Shown: piece after piece, positions 7,283 through 16,964 of the stretch
Layout of the letters: every line of letters begins with the position of its first letter
How positions within the stretch are numbered: position 1 is the first letter of the stretch
Assembly: GCF_026239675.1 (NCBI RefSeq)
Contig: NZ_JAPIVQ010000001.1
Span: forward strand, 682,001-746,000
Direction of reading: 5' to 3'
From: Pedobacter sp. PLR
GTDB taxonomy: Bacteria > Bacteroidota > Bacteroidia > Sphingobacteriales > Sphingobacteriaceae
DNA length: 64,000 bases
Made by a program: the position numbers and the translations under genes
Notes under the pieces: model-generated
Seen by the model: the letters and a program-made list of their open reading frames with translations, nothing else
Database searches by the model: none
What the model was told of the DNA's origin: nothing

Positions 7283-8671
7283 ATGACTCAAAGAAAGAAC
7301 CTCATCCTTGCCATAGCTTCCATTGGTATATTTATAGAAGCACTGGATATTGCCATTGTTAACCTTGCCATTCCATCTATACAATCTGATTATGGGCTCA
7401 GCAGTGATAAGGTTCAATGGTTACAAACACTTTATGTGTTGTTGTATGGGGGATTTCTAATCATTGGAGGTAAATTATCAGACCTTATCGGAAAGAAAAA
7501 CATATTCCTTGCCGGTTCTGCACTTTTCCTGATCACCTCTTTAGGTGCCGGTCTTTCCGGTTCTTTCGAGATGCTGGCTTTCTTCCGTGCCGCACAGGGA
7601 ATTGGCGCCGCATTGATCATGCCTTCCGCTTTTTCTATTGTAACCCATACGTTTACGGAGCCTCGTGAACGTGCAAAAGCCATCGGTATTTTCAGTTCAT
7701 TTGCGGCCATCGGATCTGGTAGTGGCCTTGCATTAGGTGGTATCATCACCACTTTTTGGGGCTGGCATTGGATTTTCTTTATCAACGTTCCTGTATTATT
7801 TGTCATTATCGGCCTTGCCTGGTACTATCTTGCTCCGGATGACTTAAAGAAATCGAAATCCAGACCAGACTTATTATCCGGTATTTTATTGGTTTTGGTA
7901 CTGCTGATGCTGAGTTATGGTGTTCATGAACTGGGAAGAATCCGCGAGCACTATATCATGCTGACCGGTCTTACCATTGCTGTAATAGCCGGCTTTAAGA
8001 TCATTCAACACCGCTTAAAAGTTCAGCAGGAACCTTTAATAGAAGTTTCCTTATTCCGTTCTAAAGCAACAACTACCGGTATTGGCGTATTCTTTTTACT
8101 AGGTGCCTATTTTACAGGATATATGTTTTTACTTTCTTTATTGATTCAGAAAGACATGAATTTTAGTGCCGCCAAAGCTGGTGTTACGCTGGTTCCATTC
8201 AGTATTATTTCTGCTTTGTTTGCGAAGTTTGCACTTCCTCCTTTAATGAGGAGGCTGAATGTATGGCAAACGGGTGTTTTTGGAATGTCTTTAATGGTAG
8301 GTGGCGCAGGATTTTTACTGGCGTCTGTCCTGATGGACCATAACTTTATTTTACTATTATGTTCTGCATTTTGTGTATCCGGATTGGGTATGACGATCTG
8401 CTATACCAGCTTATCGGTGATCTCCGTACAGGGTATTCCGCCACAGCATTATGGCCTGGCATCCAGTCTGGCTTCAACGTCCTATTTTCTGGGTGGTGGA
8501 ATTGGATTATCCATACTTTCCTTATTTATCAGCACCCATGAAACCGGAAATTCAGTGAGTACAACGGCTATCCTGGTACTGTGTATTTATGCAATCGGCG
8601 CACTGTCCTGGCTGGCTTCTTATACCAAAAGACACGTTTCAGTACAGAGACCAAGTCTTGCCACAGAATAA
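7283..8671 (+). CDS. MFS drug exporter, DHA2 (QacA/EmrB-like) family
   Basis: The 462-residue inner-membrane protein is rich in hydrophobic helices (12 to 14 segments) and shows the antiporter signatures: GGKLSDLIGKKNIF in the loop after helix 2 (motif A) and the RAAQGIGAA segment typical of motif B. Such proteins export lipophilic or cationic compounds, or amino acids, by proton antiport. It lies divergent from an Lrp-type regulator with a shared spacer carrying repeats, so the substrate may be an amino-acid-like metabolite rather than a drug. No EmrA-type adaptor is adjacent, so export would be into the periplasm only. Confidence 0.9.
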   Translation: MTQRKNLILAIASIGIFIEALDIAIVNLAIPSIQSDYGLSSDKVQWLQTLYVLLYGGFLIIGGKLSDLIGKKNIFLAGSALFLITSLGAGLSGSFEMLAFFRAAQGIGAALIMPSAFSIVTHTFTEPRERAKAIGIFSSFAAIGSGSGLALGGIITTFWGWHWIFFINVPVLFVIIGLAWYYLAPDDLKKSKSRPDLLSGILLVLVLLMLSYGVHELGRIREHYIMLTGLTIAVIAGFKIIQHRLKVQQEPLIEVSLFRSKATTTGIGVFFLLGAYFTGYMFLLSLLIQKDMNFSAAKAGVTLVPFSIISALFAKFALPPLMRRLNVWQTGVFGMSLMVGGAGFLLASVLMDHNFILLLCSAFCVSGLGMTICYTSLSVISVQGIPPQHYGLASSLASTSYFLGGGIGLSILSLFISTHETGNSVSTTAILVLCIYAIGALSWLASYTKRHVSVQRPSLATE

Positions 8672-8672
8672 A

Positions 8673-10565
8673 TTACTTGCTGTTGATCCAGTCTTCCGCG
8701 GACTGGATCTCTCCAAAAAACTGAATATCTACATTGCCAATATAGAGATCCGCACTCTTCTTCGCTGACAACTGACAAAAAACATCGTTAGAATTTATCC
8801 ATGCGAAATGTGTTAAGCCTCCTTTTTCAATCATAGGAAACCAGATCTCTCCTACCCATTCTGAGGCATCAGACCAGGTGCCCAGCACCGCTCTGTTATC
8901 ATTTAAAATCTTACTACATTCATTGGCCCTTAACATGCCCAACATCACCATAGCCCCATGCTGTACGGTTTCTTTGTTGTTAAAGCCCGTCCAGTATGCA
9001 TCTAAACGATGGTTCACTTTGTTATAGCTGACCGTTAAACTGTCATCTTTATAGAATTGATGTCTTTCTACCTGACAGTCGACCGCAGCATATTCCTTTA
9101 GGGGAAGCCTGAAATAAAAGGTAGAACCGGCATCCAACTGGCTTTCAAGCCAAAAGCTGCCCTGATGTGCCTTCAATATTTCCGAACAAATGAACAGTCC
9201 CAACCCTAGCCCTTCGTAGCGCAAATCTTCATTATCTACACGGTAATACCGATCAAACAGCCGCTCCATTTCAAACGCGGCAATACCTATTCCAAAATCC
9301 TGTACAGAAACCACAATGTTATCAGACTGAATTTTGCCCTTCATCAGTACTTTGCCTCCGTTCGGGGAATATTTAACTGCATTGGTTAAGAAATTAATCA
9401 GCACCTGCTCAATTCTCAGCAGATCGCCATGATACGGAAGATCTATGCTGTGCTCCAGTAGCAGCTCATGATCCGGTGACACTGCCTGAACCGCATCCAC
9501 TGCTCTTTGCATAATTTCATTAAAATTGAACTCCGCCTTATTAAAGCTCATGCTGCCGGAATTGATCTTGGTGACATCCAGTAAATCAGTGATCAGCTGT
9601 TCCAGGCGAAAGATATTGCTGGCAGATTTCTCCACAAAACCATGTAGTTTTTCGGGATCATTAGTCCTTTTCATCAATTGATTAAAGGCTTTTATGGAGG
9701 TTAAAGGTGTTTTTAACTCATGGCTCGCGATGGCAAGAAATTCATCCTTACGTTGTTCATTTGACTTCTGAATGTCAATGTTTGTATTTGTCCCCATCCA
9801 CATTTTCAGTTCACCACTTTCTATCAGTGGAATGGCCTTTCCTAAATGCCATTTGTATTGTCCGTCTGCCATTCTCAGGCGGAATTCTACTGAATATTCA
9901 GAATTTTGACCTAGCGCATAACTCCATGCCCTGATGCAGGCAGGAAGATCGTCCGGATGAACAAAAGACTGCCATCCTACCCCTCTCAATTCTTCTAATG
10001 ACTGTCCGAAATCACGGCAACAAATTTCATTCACATAATTGATGATCCCATGGGCGGTAGCTGTCCAGACCTGTTGAGGCATCGCATTCAGCAAAAACTC
10101 CAGGTGCTTTTCACTGGCTGCAATCTTTTTCTCACGTTGCTCTACTTTCTTCCTTTCGGAGATCAGGTTGCTGACGTCAAAACTGTACTGAATAATATAC
10201 TGGATGGCACCATTTTCATCCAGGAAGGGTGTATGTGTAATATCCCAATACCTGGAAACGGTATTTCCTTTATAATCCGGATCTGGTAGTTCTAATCTCA
10301 ATAGTGGCAACTGGTGTGGCTGTCTGGTATCCAAAACCCGTTGAAGAGAGGCTGAGAAGCCTAATTCAAATGGTATCAAAGGATCCTGAGGAAAAAGCCC
10401 GAAGAAATCTCTACCTTTTACTTCTGCCCTGGTCAACCCTTGAGCAGCTAAATATGCGTCACTAGCGGTAAGCACCGTCAATTCAGGGGAAAGCACCAAA
10501 TAAAGACCCGGTACTGTTTCATACGTTTTTAAAAGGGCAGCAGGTAGTACAGCTAATTGTTCCAT
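8673..10565 (-). CDS. PAS-domain histidine kinase with a C-terminal STAS/SEC14-like domain
   Basis: The 630-residue protein has no membrane segment and should be cytoplasmic. Domains in order: a PAS domain (about 15-130), a second PAS/PAC (about 150-265), a HisKA domain with the phosphoacceptor H282 in SHELKTPLTS, and a HATPase domain (about 370-495) with FLTNAVKYSPNGG and GLGLGLFIC. Residues from about 510 to 630 form an extra domain that resembles the STAS/SEC14-like proteins common in Bacteroidota (WVGEIWFPMIEKGGLTHFAW; ending EIQSAEDWINS). No response regulator is nearby. The extra domain could bind a ligand or partner, or act in a partner-switch fashion. The kinase assignment is firm; the tail assignment is from motif resemblance only. 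Confidence 0.88.
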   Translation of the reverse strand: MEQLAVLPAALLKTYETVPGLYLVLSPELTVLTASDAYLAAQGLTRAEVKGRDFFGLFPQDPLIPFELGFSASLQRVLDTRQPHQLPLLRLELPDPDYKGNTVSRYWDITHTPFLDENGAIQYIIQYSFDVSNLISERKKVEQREKKIAASEKHLEFLLNAMPQQVWTATAHGIINYVNEICCRDFGQSLEELRGVGWQSFVHPDDLPACIRAWSYALGQNSEYSVEFRLRMADGQYKWHLGKAIPLIESGELKMWMGTNTNIDIQKSNEQRKDEFLAIASHELKTPLTSIKAFNQLMKRTNDPEKLHGFVEKSASNIFRLEQLITDLLDVTKINSGSMSFNKAEFNFNEIMQRAVDAVQAVSPDHELLLEHSIDLPYHGDLLRIEQVLINFLTNAVKYSPNGGKVLMKGKIQSDNIVVSVQDFGIGIAAFEMERLFDRYYRVDNEDLRYEGLGLGLFICSEILKAHQGSFWLESQLDAGSTFYFRLPLKEYAAVDCQVERHQFYKDDSLTVSYNKVNHRLDAYWTGFNNKETVQHGAMVMLGMLRANECSKILNDNRAVLGTWSDASEWVGEIWFPMIEKGGLTHFAWINSNDVFCQLSAKKSADLYIGNVDIQFFGEIQSAEDWINSK

Positions 10566-10689
10566 AATGTAATATTTTACCCACGTACAAGACTCATACC
10601 ACGAATGCTAAAGCTTCACATAATTCAAAATCATTCCTTACAGCGCTATTATTTTCTACATCATCAATTACTTTGCTTATTTTTAGGTA

Positions 10690-12012
10690 ATGATACCAGA
10701 AAGCATCACCCCCATTATCAATAGCTTAAAAAGACTGGTCTATTCACTTATCGGACCAAGTACGCATTTCAAGCCTGAGAATCAAGTTTTTAATGCAATT
10801 TGTCTACTTGCCATCCTCATCATCGGGTATGATGTGCCCTTTAATTATTACAATGGAATGGAAACTATTGCCAGGCTGTTTTCCGTTGTCCTGGTCGCAT
10901 TGGCTTTCACCTACTACCTTTCCAGATTCAAAAAGCAGTTTAAATACAGTATCATTATCTCTTCTTTATTGGTATTACTAACCTTAGGAAGCATCTATTT
11001 TTTAAACAACGGGATAAAAGGGCCATCGTTACTCTCTTTTTCCATCGCGTTCTTTATGATTATGATCATTTCTCCCAGAAGTCAGTACTGGTTCTGGTCG
11101 ATTCTTTGTCTGATAACCGGCTTGGGTTTACTCTTTTTTGAGTACAAAAATCCAGGGCTCATTCAAGATACTTATAAAGGTAGAGCGGCTGTTTTTGCAG
11201 ACATGGCATCCACTTATATCATTACAATTCTGGTGACCTTTATCGGATTGTTCTATCTTAAAACCGCTTATTATAAAGAGAAGCAGGATGCCGAAGTAAA
11301 AACCGCAGCATTGGAACGAATGAACCATGAAAAGACTAAGTTCTTCTCTATCATTGCCCACGACCTTCGTGCACCGCTGGCTTCCATACAAAGTTATATG
11401 GAACTCTTCCGTATGGATATCCTTAGTATAGAGGAGAAAGAAATGATGGACAAAAAACTCAGCAACGCCATCATCGGTACGCAGGAGATGCTGGACAATA
11501 TGCTTTCCTGGTCGCGTGCAGAGCTAAATGACGGAAAGGCAGCCATGGAAATCAACAAGTTGCATGAGGCGCTGGATTCTGTGATTATGATTCAAAAAGC
11601 CGCATCAAAAGAGAAGAAGATCACATTTACAGCAGAGATCGACCCCTCTCTGGAATTATTTTCCAATGTACATATGTTGCAACTGATTGTCAGGAACATC
11701 ATCGGCAATGCGATCAAATTCACGCCTTCCGATGGTTTGATAGAATTGAATGCCAGCAGGTATGGAAAAGATTGCCTGATTGCCATCCGCGATACAGGAA
11801 ACGGTATTCCTGAAGAAAATAAGTCAGAAATCTTTACGCTGAAAGCACAGTCTACTTTCGGCACTGCCAATGAAAAGGGGATTGGTCTCGGACTATTCCT
11901 TTGTAAAGAGTATACCCTGGCTCAGGGAGGAAGAATATGGTTTGAAAGCCAAAAAGGTGAGGGAACTGTTTTTTATGTGTCCCTCCCGCTTGCTATGCAT
12001 ACCAAAAATTAA
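10690..12012 (+). CDS. Membrane-bound sensor histidine kinase
   Basis: The 440-residue protein has about six membrane helices between residues 35 and 190 with very short loops, so the sensor is the membrane region itself. A short coiled coil follows, then HisKA with the phosphoacceptor H224 in IIAHDLRAPLAS and a HATPase domain (about 320-435) with RNIIGNAIKFTPSDG and GIGLGLFLC. It lacks a receiver domain and no response regulator is adjacent. It is divergent from the PAS kinase at 8673-10565 (124-bp gap) and its stop codon overlaps that of the convergent VOC gene by four bases. The signal is unknown. Confidence 0.92.
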   Translation: MIPESITPIINSLKRLVYSLIGPSTHFKPENQVFNAICLLAILIIGYDVPFNYYNGMETIARLFSVVLVALAFTYYLSRFKKQFKYSIIISSLLVLLTLGSIYFLNNGIKGPSLLSFSIAFFMIMIISPRSQYWFWSILCLITGLGLLFFEYKNPGLIQDTYKGRAAVFADMASTYIITILVTFIGLFYLKTAYYKEKQDAEVKTAALERMNHEKTKFFSIIAHDLRAPLASIQSYMELFRMDILSIEEKEMMDKKLSNAIIGTQEMLDNMLSWSRAELNDGKAAMEINKLHEALDSVIMIQKAASKEKKITFTAEIDPSLELFSNVHMLQLIVRNIIGNAIKFTPSDGLIELNASRYGKDCLIAIRDTGNGIPEENKSEIFTLKAQSTFGTANEKGIGLGLFLCKEYTLAQGGRIWFESQKGEGTVFYVSLPLAMHTKN

Positions 12013-12665
12013 GACATGCTCAGTTCCTGATCTTCCTCTGTACCGTTATTGAAAACCAATTTTACAGGAAATGATTTTGCCTTTTGTGTGGTAGGATACC
12101 AATCCCGATCCTGATTTACAAGGATCAATAAGCCATGGTCATCACCCAAAACCGTAAAATTATCCCGTGCTGGCTGCTTTTCATAGAGCTCCAGGTCGTA
12201 TTTACCCATTAGCGTTTCTGCTAAAAATGCAACATCATCAGATACCAGTCCGATTTCAGTAATGGCCAATAGCGATGAGCCGTCAAAAGGAAGTCCGGAT
12301 TCATTGTCAAGTTCGTAACGGCAAATTAGTTCCAGTACATTTTTATTGTTATCATAGAAATAGAAGGACTTAGCATTCCACTGTTCGAAGTCAGAAAAAT
12401 CAGAGGACGGCGATATCGGGATAATCGGTGTTCTTTGCTTTAGCCATTCGTAAGCCTCCATCAGTTGGTTCTTTGGGATATCAAACGCAATATGGTAAAC
12501 GGGCTGATCCGCTGTTGATACTTCAAATGAAAGTTTACTACTACCAATCCTAAAAGACACTTCATTTTCGCTTTTCTCCAGGGTAGGAATGTTTAATATT
12601 TGATTGTAAAACGTTTCCGTTTCTTCTAATTGACTGGTAATGATTTGCAATTCCTTAATCTCCAT
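12009..12665 (-). CDS. VOC superfamily (glyoxalase/dioxygenase-like) protein
   Basis: The 218-residue protein is built from two VOC-like halves. The first (about 1-120) starts with KELQIITSQLEETETFYNQI and contains a strand ending in the metal-ligand-like position FELELICRYEL-type; the second (about 125-215) is shorter and more divergent. VOC proteins bind a divalent metal and act as glyoxalases, dioxygenases or antibiotic-binding proteins. The ligand pattern is not complete enough to name a reaction. It is on its own, convergent with the kinase gene by a four-base overlap. Confidence 0.75.
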   Translation of the reverse strand: MEIKELQIITSQLEETETFYNQILNIPTLEKSENEVSFRIGSSKLSFEVSTADQPVYHIAFDIPKNQLMEAYEWLKQRTPIIPISPSSDFSDFEQWNAKSFYFYDNNKNVLELICRYELDNESGLPFDGSSLLAITEIGLVSDDVAFLAETLMGKYDLELYEKQPARDNFTVLGDDHGLLILVNQDRDWYPTTQKAKSFPVKLVFNNGTEEDQELSMS

Positions 12666-12761
12666 AACACGGTTCTTTTTTTACAGAACAAAGCTAAGGC
12701 CTAATGGTTAGGAAACATGGTGACAATAATTTATATCGCATATTATTGATCGATTCCAAAT

Positions 12762-12782
12762 ATTCTATTACCTTAATAGAAT
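12762..12782. promoter_or_regulatory. Perfect inverted repeat upstream of the second VOC gene
   Basis: ATTCTATT (12762-12769) and AATAGAAT (12775-12782) are perfect 8-bp arms around a five-base spacer, 31 bp upstream of the start codon at 12814. It is suitably placed for a repressor. No regulator gene adjoins it. Confidence 0.4.
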
Positions 12783-12813
12783 GATCTGTTAACCAGTTAA
12801 AAAGGAGAAATTT

Positions 12814-13245
12814 ATGTCATATGAGACCACTTCAGTAAAACCGATAAAATTACAGGGATTTACACCTTTACTTTCGGTTTTCAATATGCCCACATCAGTA
12901 CGCTTTTACCGTGACTTACTCGGTTTCGACGTGATAGAAACCTCCGAAGCTCCGGAAAGACCGGATAATTTCAAATGGGCACGATTGAGCCTGAATGGAA
13001 TCGAACTACTGCTGGAACCCAGAGGAGAAAAAACATGTCCGAAACCAGCCACCGCTCATGATTGGCTGGAACGCCATGATATGTCCATCCACTTTGGATG
13101 TCCGGAATTAGATCATGTTTATGAATATCTGCAGTCCAATGGTGTGGATGTAACTGCACCAGCCCGCACTTCCTATGGCTATAAAGCCTTATATGTCCGG
13201 GATCCCGATGGATTTCCTCTGGTATTTCACTGGCCGGAAGCTTAG
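12814..13245 (+). CDS. VOC family protein (glyoxalase/bleomycin resistance type)
   Basis: This 143-residue single-module VOC protein would form a dimer, as bleomycin-resistance and fosfomycin-resistance proteins do. It begins with the typical FTPLLSVFNMPTSVRFYRDL strand-helix, has a central SIHFGC segment with a likely metal ligand, and ends with KALYVRDPDGFPLVFHW, where the D-P-D-G turn and following acidic or histidine positions are family hallmarks. A strong AAGGAG ribosome site (12802-12807) lies six bases before the start, unusual for this A/T-rich group and a sign of good expression. Substrate unknown. Confidence 0.88.
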   Translation: MSYETTSVKPIKLQGFTPLLSVFNMPTSVRFYRDLLGFDVIETSEAPERPDNFKWARLSLNGIELLLEPRGEKTCPKPATAHDWLERHDMSIHFGCPELDHVYEYLQSNGVDVTAPARTSYGYKALYVRDPDGFPLVFHWPEA

Positions 13246-13324
13246 ATATATTTTAATTTTGCTTTAATGGATGAAACAAGCAGAACGGTGTGCTGTTATT
13301 AGCAATATACTTAAACATGCAATT

Positions 13325-13561
13325 ATGGCTACCCCAAAAAACCCGGAAGACAACCTTCCTCTCGATGATGCTTTAAATTCAGAAGCTGAGGATCAGCAAA
13401 GTCAGAAAGATATTCATTCTAATGGATTCGATGAAGATTTTGACAAACCCAAAGAGGTTGAACAACCAGAAATAGATTTACTTAAACAAGCGTTTGAAGC
13501 CTCAGAATCATCTTATACACTAGATGTAGATAAGGGGATTGCCCCGAAAAAAAAGTCTTAA
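13325..13561 (+). CDS. Small acidic protein of unknown function
   Basis: I take the ATG at 13325 (78 residues, MATPKNPEDN) as start; an earlier in-frame ATG at 13271 would add 18 residues that look unrelated. The protein is very rich in Asp, Glu and Gln, has no membrane segment and is probably largely disordered, ending in the basic tail PKKKS. It resembles no family I recognise. It is followed at once by a good terminator, which supports its being transcribed. It may form a unit with the VOC gene 79 bp upstream. Confidence 0.55.
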   Translation: MATPKNPEDNLPLDDALNSEAEDQQSQKDIHSNGFDEDFDKPKEVEQPEIDLLKQAFEASESSYTLDVDKGIAPKKKS

Positions 13562-13580
13562 CAAAAGAAATCATCATAAG

Positions 13581-13627
13581 ATAACTTCCTGCACAGTCGA
13601 TGTACTTTGGCGGGAGTTATTTTTTAT
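13581..13627 (+). terminator. Intrinsic terminator after the small acidic protein gene
   Basis: ATAACTTCCTGC (13581-13592) pairs with GCGGGAGTTAT (13610-13620), with one bulged base and one G-T pair, and is followed by TTTTTT. The T-run ends next to the stop codon of the convergent Cys-rich protein gene. Confidence 0.75.
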
Positions 13628-13630
13628 TGC

Positions 13631-13966
13631 TTAACGGCTATGTTGCCAGCAATAGCCTCCTCCTTTAACCATCCTTTTACATCTGGCACCTTTCTTCGTT
13701 GTCCCTTTACATCCGGTACTTACTGAACTATTACTTTTGATGCTCTTTTTTTCCGTAAAATCAGTTTTAGTATTGGTAGTACAGACACTACAAGACCCTC
13801 CTGAATTACAATTCCTGCAATAATTACAGGTTTTACAGGCCCTGCAAGTCCCATTAGCGTTACAGGTTGCACAATGCTTCCCCTCCCTAGTTACCCACCC
13901 GGCAGCCGAAATCTTCGGGAGATAACTCATGCTGCAAAATAATAGAATCCAATAAAGATGTTTCAT
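13631..13966 (-). CDS. Exported cysteine-rich protein with a DUF5763-like C-terminus
   Basis: I choose the ATG at 13966 (111 residues) because it begins a good signal peptide, MKHLYWILLFCSMSYLPKISAA. The mature part has a block of closely spaced cysteines at about residues 35-62 in C-x2-C, C-x5-C and C-x2-C spacing, then a Ser/Thr-rich linker, then CKGTTKKGARCKRMVKGGGY and CWQH, a C-x8-10-C-x8-C-x2-H pattern like DUF5763. This looks like metal binding or a disulfide-rich fold outside the cytoplasm. No function is known. It is convergent with the acidic protein gene. Confidence 0.72.
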   Translation of the reverse strand: MKHLYWILLFCSMSYLPKISAAGWVTREGKHCATCNANGTCRACKTCNYCRNCNSGGSCSVCTTNTKTDFTEKKSIKSNSSVSTGCKGTTKKGARCKRMVKGGGYCWQHSR

Positions 13967-14121
13967 TTTTGAGTACGTAAAAATCATTAACATCTGTGTA
14001 TGATACAGAGAGGCCTTAGTCAAATCTATTATTTTAATTCAACAATTTTCGAATTGTTTTAGAACACTGTATAACAATATCTTAAAATCTATATTATAAA
14101 ACAAAACCTCATTTTAGGAAT

Positions 14122-14157
14122 AAAAAAAGGAGCTGTCTTTTCAGACAGCTCCTTTTT
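14122..14157. terminator. Bidirectional intrinsic terminator after alaS
   Basis: A perfect 10-bp stem GGAGCTGTCT (14129-14138) with AGACAGCTCC (14143-14152), loop TTTC, is flanked by an A7 run on the left and T5 on the right. It can stop alaS transcripts on the minus strand and any plus-strand read-through. Confidence 0.88.
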
Positions 14158-14190
14158 GTGAATATACTTTTGCCTGGTGGCAATTTTAAT

Positions 14191-16893
14191 TTATGCTGGA
14201 ATTAACGCTTCTACTTTAGTTAGAACCGTTGCTAAACCATCCTTGTTCTTACCACCTGCGGTAGCGTAGAATGGTTGGCCACCGCCACCACCCTGAATAT
14301 CCTTAGCCAGTTCTCTAACAATGTTCGAAGCATTCAGACCTTTGCTTTTAATCAGATTTTCCGAAAGCATTACCGTAATACCTGGTTTGTCATCGATCAA
14401 AGTAGTGAACACTAAAAATAGGTCATCTACTAAATCTTTCACTGCGAAAGCCAGATTTTTCACGGCATCTGCATTTGGAAGGTCTACATGAGTTGCAATC
14501 ACATTTACCCCATGAATGGTTTTAAGGTGATGAACAATCTCATGTTTTAAGCTCGCACTCTGCTCTCCTACTGCTTTTTCAGCTTCTTTTTTCAGCTTCG
14601 CATTCTCTTCCAGTAAAGAAGATACCGCTGCTTTAAGATCTTTATTACCTTTTAATAAAGTTCTCAGCTCATTCAGCTCTCTGTTTTGTTCTAAAATAAA
14701 AGCTTCGGCTTTATCCGCTGTGATCGCTTCAATACGTCTCACACCTGCCGCTACTGCACTTTCAGAAATGATCTTGAAGTATCCAATCTGTCCGGTAGCC
14801 TTTACGTGTGTACCACCACAAAGTTCTTTTGAATAATGATCATCAAAAGTAATAACACGTACAAAATCACCATATTTCTCTCCGAACAAAGCGGTTACAC
14901 CACTGGAAATTGCCTGTTCATAAGGCACATCTCTTTGTTCTTTCAATGGAATATTTTCTCTGATCTTTTGATTCACCAAATGCTCCACCTGCGCCAGATC
15001 CTCTTCACTGATTTTCGCGAAATGAGAAAAGTCAAAACGTAAGTAATCAGGATTTACAAGGGAACCTTTCTGGTTCACATGATTTCCAAGTACCTTCTTT
15101 AAAGCCGCATGTAGTAAATGCGTAGCCGTATGGTTATCCTGCGACAATAAACGCTTGTCTTCATCTATAACCGCCCAGAACAGACCATCTAAATCTTCAG
15201 GTAAAGTATCTGTATAATGAACAATCACACCATTTTCTTTCTTCGTATCAGTTACTTCTACAAAGAACATTCTACTGTGGTCTTCTAATCTACCGGTATC
15301 ACCAACTTGTCCGCCGCTTTCTGCATAGAAAGGAGTTTTGCTCAATACAATCTGGTATTGCTCTTTACCTTTCGCACTAACTTTACGGTATTTAATAATT
15401 TTCGTTTCTACTTCAAAATCATCATAACCTACGAAATCAGTTTCCAGATCAGAATTCACCATGATCCAGTCGCCGGTATCAACTGCAGTAGCCGCTCTTG
15501 ATCTTTCTTTCTGTAAGGTTAAAGCTTTATTATATTCATCCATATCAACGGTCCAGCGTTTTTCTCTGGCCATCAGTTCGGTTAAATCGATAGGGAATCC
15601 ATAAGTATCATTCAGCTCGAAAGCGAACTCTCCGGAAATCACCATCTGGTCTTTTAAGATGCTGTATACCCAATTGTCATCAAATGATTTCTCAAGTTCA
15701 ATGGCATTCTCAGACATCAGTAACTCACCTTGTTTCTTAGTATATGCTTCAAAACGTTGAATCCCTGTAGCCAAAGTTCTCAGGAAGGAAACTTCTTCCT
15801 CCAATACTACCTTTTGTACGAAATCCTGTTGTAAATAAAGCTCATCAAAAACACCTTTAAACTGATTGGCTAAAACTGGCACCAACTGATTTAAAAACGG
15901 CTCTTTCAGGTTTAAGAAAGTATAGGCATATCTTACTGCACGACGAAGAATACGACGGATCACATAACCGGCTTTATTATTTGAAGGCAGCTGACCATCC
16001 GCAATCACAAAAGATATCGCACGGATATGATCTGCCATTACACGCATAGCGATGTCTGTTTTCTCATCAGTACCATATACTACACCAGAATGTTCAGCGA
16101 TGAACTGAATCATTGGCTGGAAAACATCCGTATCGTAGTTAGAAGATTTCTCCTGTAACACACGTACCAAACGTTCAAATCCCATTCCTGTATCTACGTG
16201 TTGTGCTGGTAATGGCTGTAATGAACCATCTTTAAGACGGTTAAACTGCATAAATACATTGTTCCAAATCTCAATTACCTGAGGATGGTCAGCATTTACC
16301 AGGTCTTTTCCGCTTACTGCGGCACGTTCTTCTGCTGATCTGCAATCTACATGGATTTCTGAACAAGGACCACAAGGTCCCATATCGCCCATTTCCCAGA
16401 AGTTGTCTTTTTTATTTCCTAATATGATCCGGTCTTCCGGAACAAATTGTTTCCAAAGGTCATAAGCTTCCGTATCTCTCGGCAAGCCTTCTTTCTCATC
16501 TCCTTCGAAGATGGACACATATAATTTTTCCTTAGGGATTTTATATACTTCGGTTAAAAGTTCCCAGCTCCAGGAAATGGCTTCTTTTTTAAAGTAATCA
16601 CCAAAGCTCCAGTTCCCCAACATTTCAAACATGGTATGGTGATAGGTATCAATCCCCACCTCTTCCAGGTCATTGTGTTTACCAGAAACACGTAAACAAC
16701 GTTGTGTATCGGTTACACGTGGATATTTGATGGGTGCTTCACCCAGAAACAAATCCTTAAACTGGTTCATTCCCGCATTGGTGAACATCAATGTAGGGTC
16801 ATTCTTTACTACAATTGGTGCAGATGGAACAATATGATGTTGTTTCGATTCAAAAAATTTTAAGTATGCCTGTCTGATTTCCTTAGCTGTCAT
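14191..16893 (-). CDS. alaS: Alanine-tRNA ligase
   Basis: The 900-residue enzyme charges tRNA(Ala) with alanine and clears Ser and Gly mischarges. The N-terminal class II catalytic core begins [20 protein letters not shown] and carries motif 1 to 3 signatures such as [15 protein letters not shown] and TGMGFERL. The editing domain has its zinc ligands in [11 protein letters not shown] (about residues 600-610) and CGGTHV (about 700). The C-terminal oligomerisation and C-Ala region contains the glycine-rich GGGGGQ motif. Length is slightly above the usual 870-880. It has its own promoter-like element at 16916-16923 and a strong terminator, so it is a single-gene unit. Confidence 0.98.
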   Translation of the reverse strand: MTAKEIRQAYLKFFESKQHHIVPSAPIVVKNDPTLMFTNAGMNQFKDLFLGEAPIKYPRVTDTQRCLRVSGKHNDLEEVGIDTYHHTMFEMLGNWSFGDYFKKEAISWSWELLTEVYKIPKEKLYVSIFEGDEKEGLPRDTEAYDLWKQFVPEDRIILGNKKDNFWEMGDMGPCGPCSEIHVDCRSAEERAAVSGKDLVNADHPQVIEIWNNVFMQFNRLKDGSLQPLPAQHVDTGMGFERLVRVLQEKSSNYDTDVFQPMIQFIAEHSGVVYGTDEKTDIAMRVMADHIRAISFVIADGQLPSNNKAGYVIRRILRRAVRYAYTFLNLKEPFLNQLVPVLANQFKGVFDELYLQQDFVQKVVLEEEVSFLRTLATGIQRFEAYTKKQGELLMSENAIELEKSFDDNWVYSILKDQMVISGEFAFELNDTYGFPIDLTELMAREKRWTVDMDEYNKALTLQKERSRAATAVDTGDWIMVNSDLETDFVGYDDFEVETKIIKYRKVSAKGKEQYQIVLSKTPFYAESGGQVGDTGRLEDHSRMFFVEVTDTKKENGVIVHYTDTLPEDLDGLFWAVIDEDKRLLSQDNHTATHLLHAALKKVLGNHVNQKGSLVNPDYLRFDFSHFAKISEEDLAQVEHLVNQKIRENIPLKEQRDVPYEQAISSGVTALFGEKYGDFVRVITFDDHYSKELCGGTHVKATGQIGYFKIISESAVAAGVRRIEAITADKAEAFILEQNRELNELRTLLKGNKDLKAAVSSLLEENAKLKKEAEKAVGEQSASLKHEIVHHLKTIHGVNVIATHVDLPNADAVKNLAFAVKDLVDDLFLVFTTLIDDKPGITVMLSENLIKSKGLNASNIVRELAKDIQGGGGGQPFYATAGGKNKDGLATVLTKVEALIPA

Positions 16894-16915
16894 CCTTCTC
16901 TATATTAGTGGTGAA

Positions 16916-16923
16916 CAAAATTA
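16916..16923 (-). promoter_or_regulatory. -7 promoter element for alaS
   Basis: On the minus strand this reads TAATTTTG, matching TAnnTTTG, 22 bp upstream of the alaS start codon. It faces a matching element for the MerR gene 33 bp away. Confidence 0.5.
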
Positions 16924-16956
16924 AAATTTTATTGCGGTATTCTACTAAAATCCCTT

Positions 16957-16964
16957 TACATTTG
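16957..16964 (+). promoter_or_regulatory. -7 promoter element for the MerR-type gene
   Basis: TACATTTG matches TAnnTTTG and lies 47 bp upstream of the start codon at 17012, divergent from the alaS element. Confidence 0.45.
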
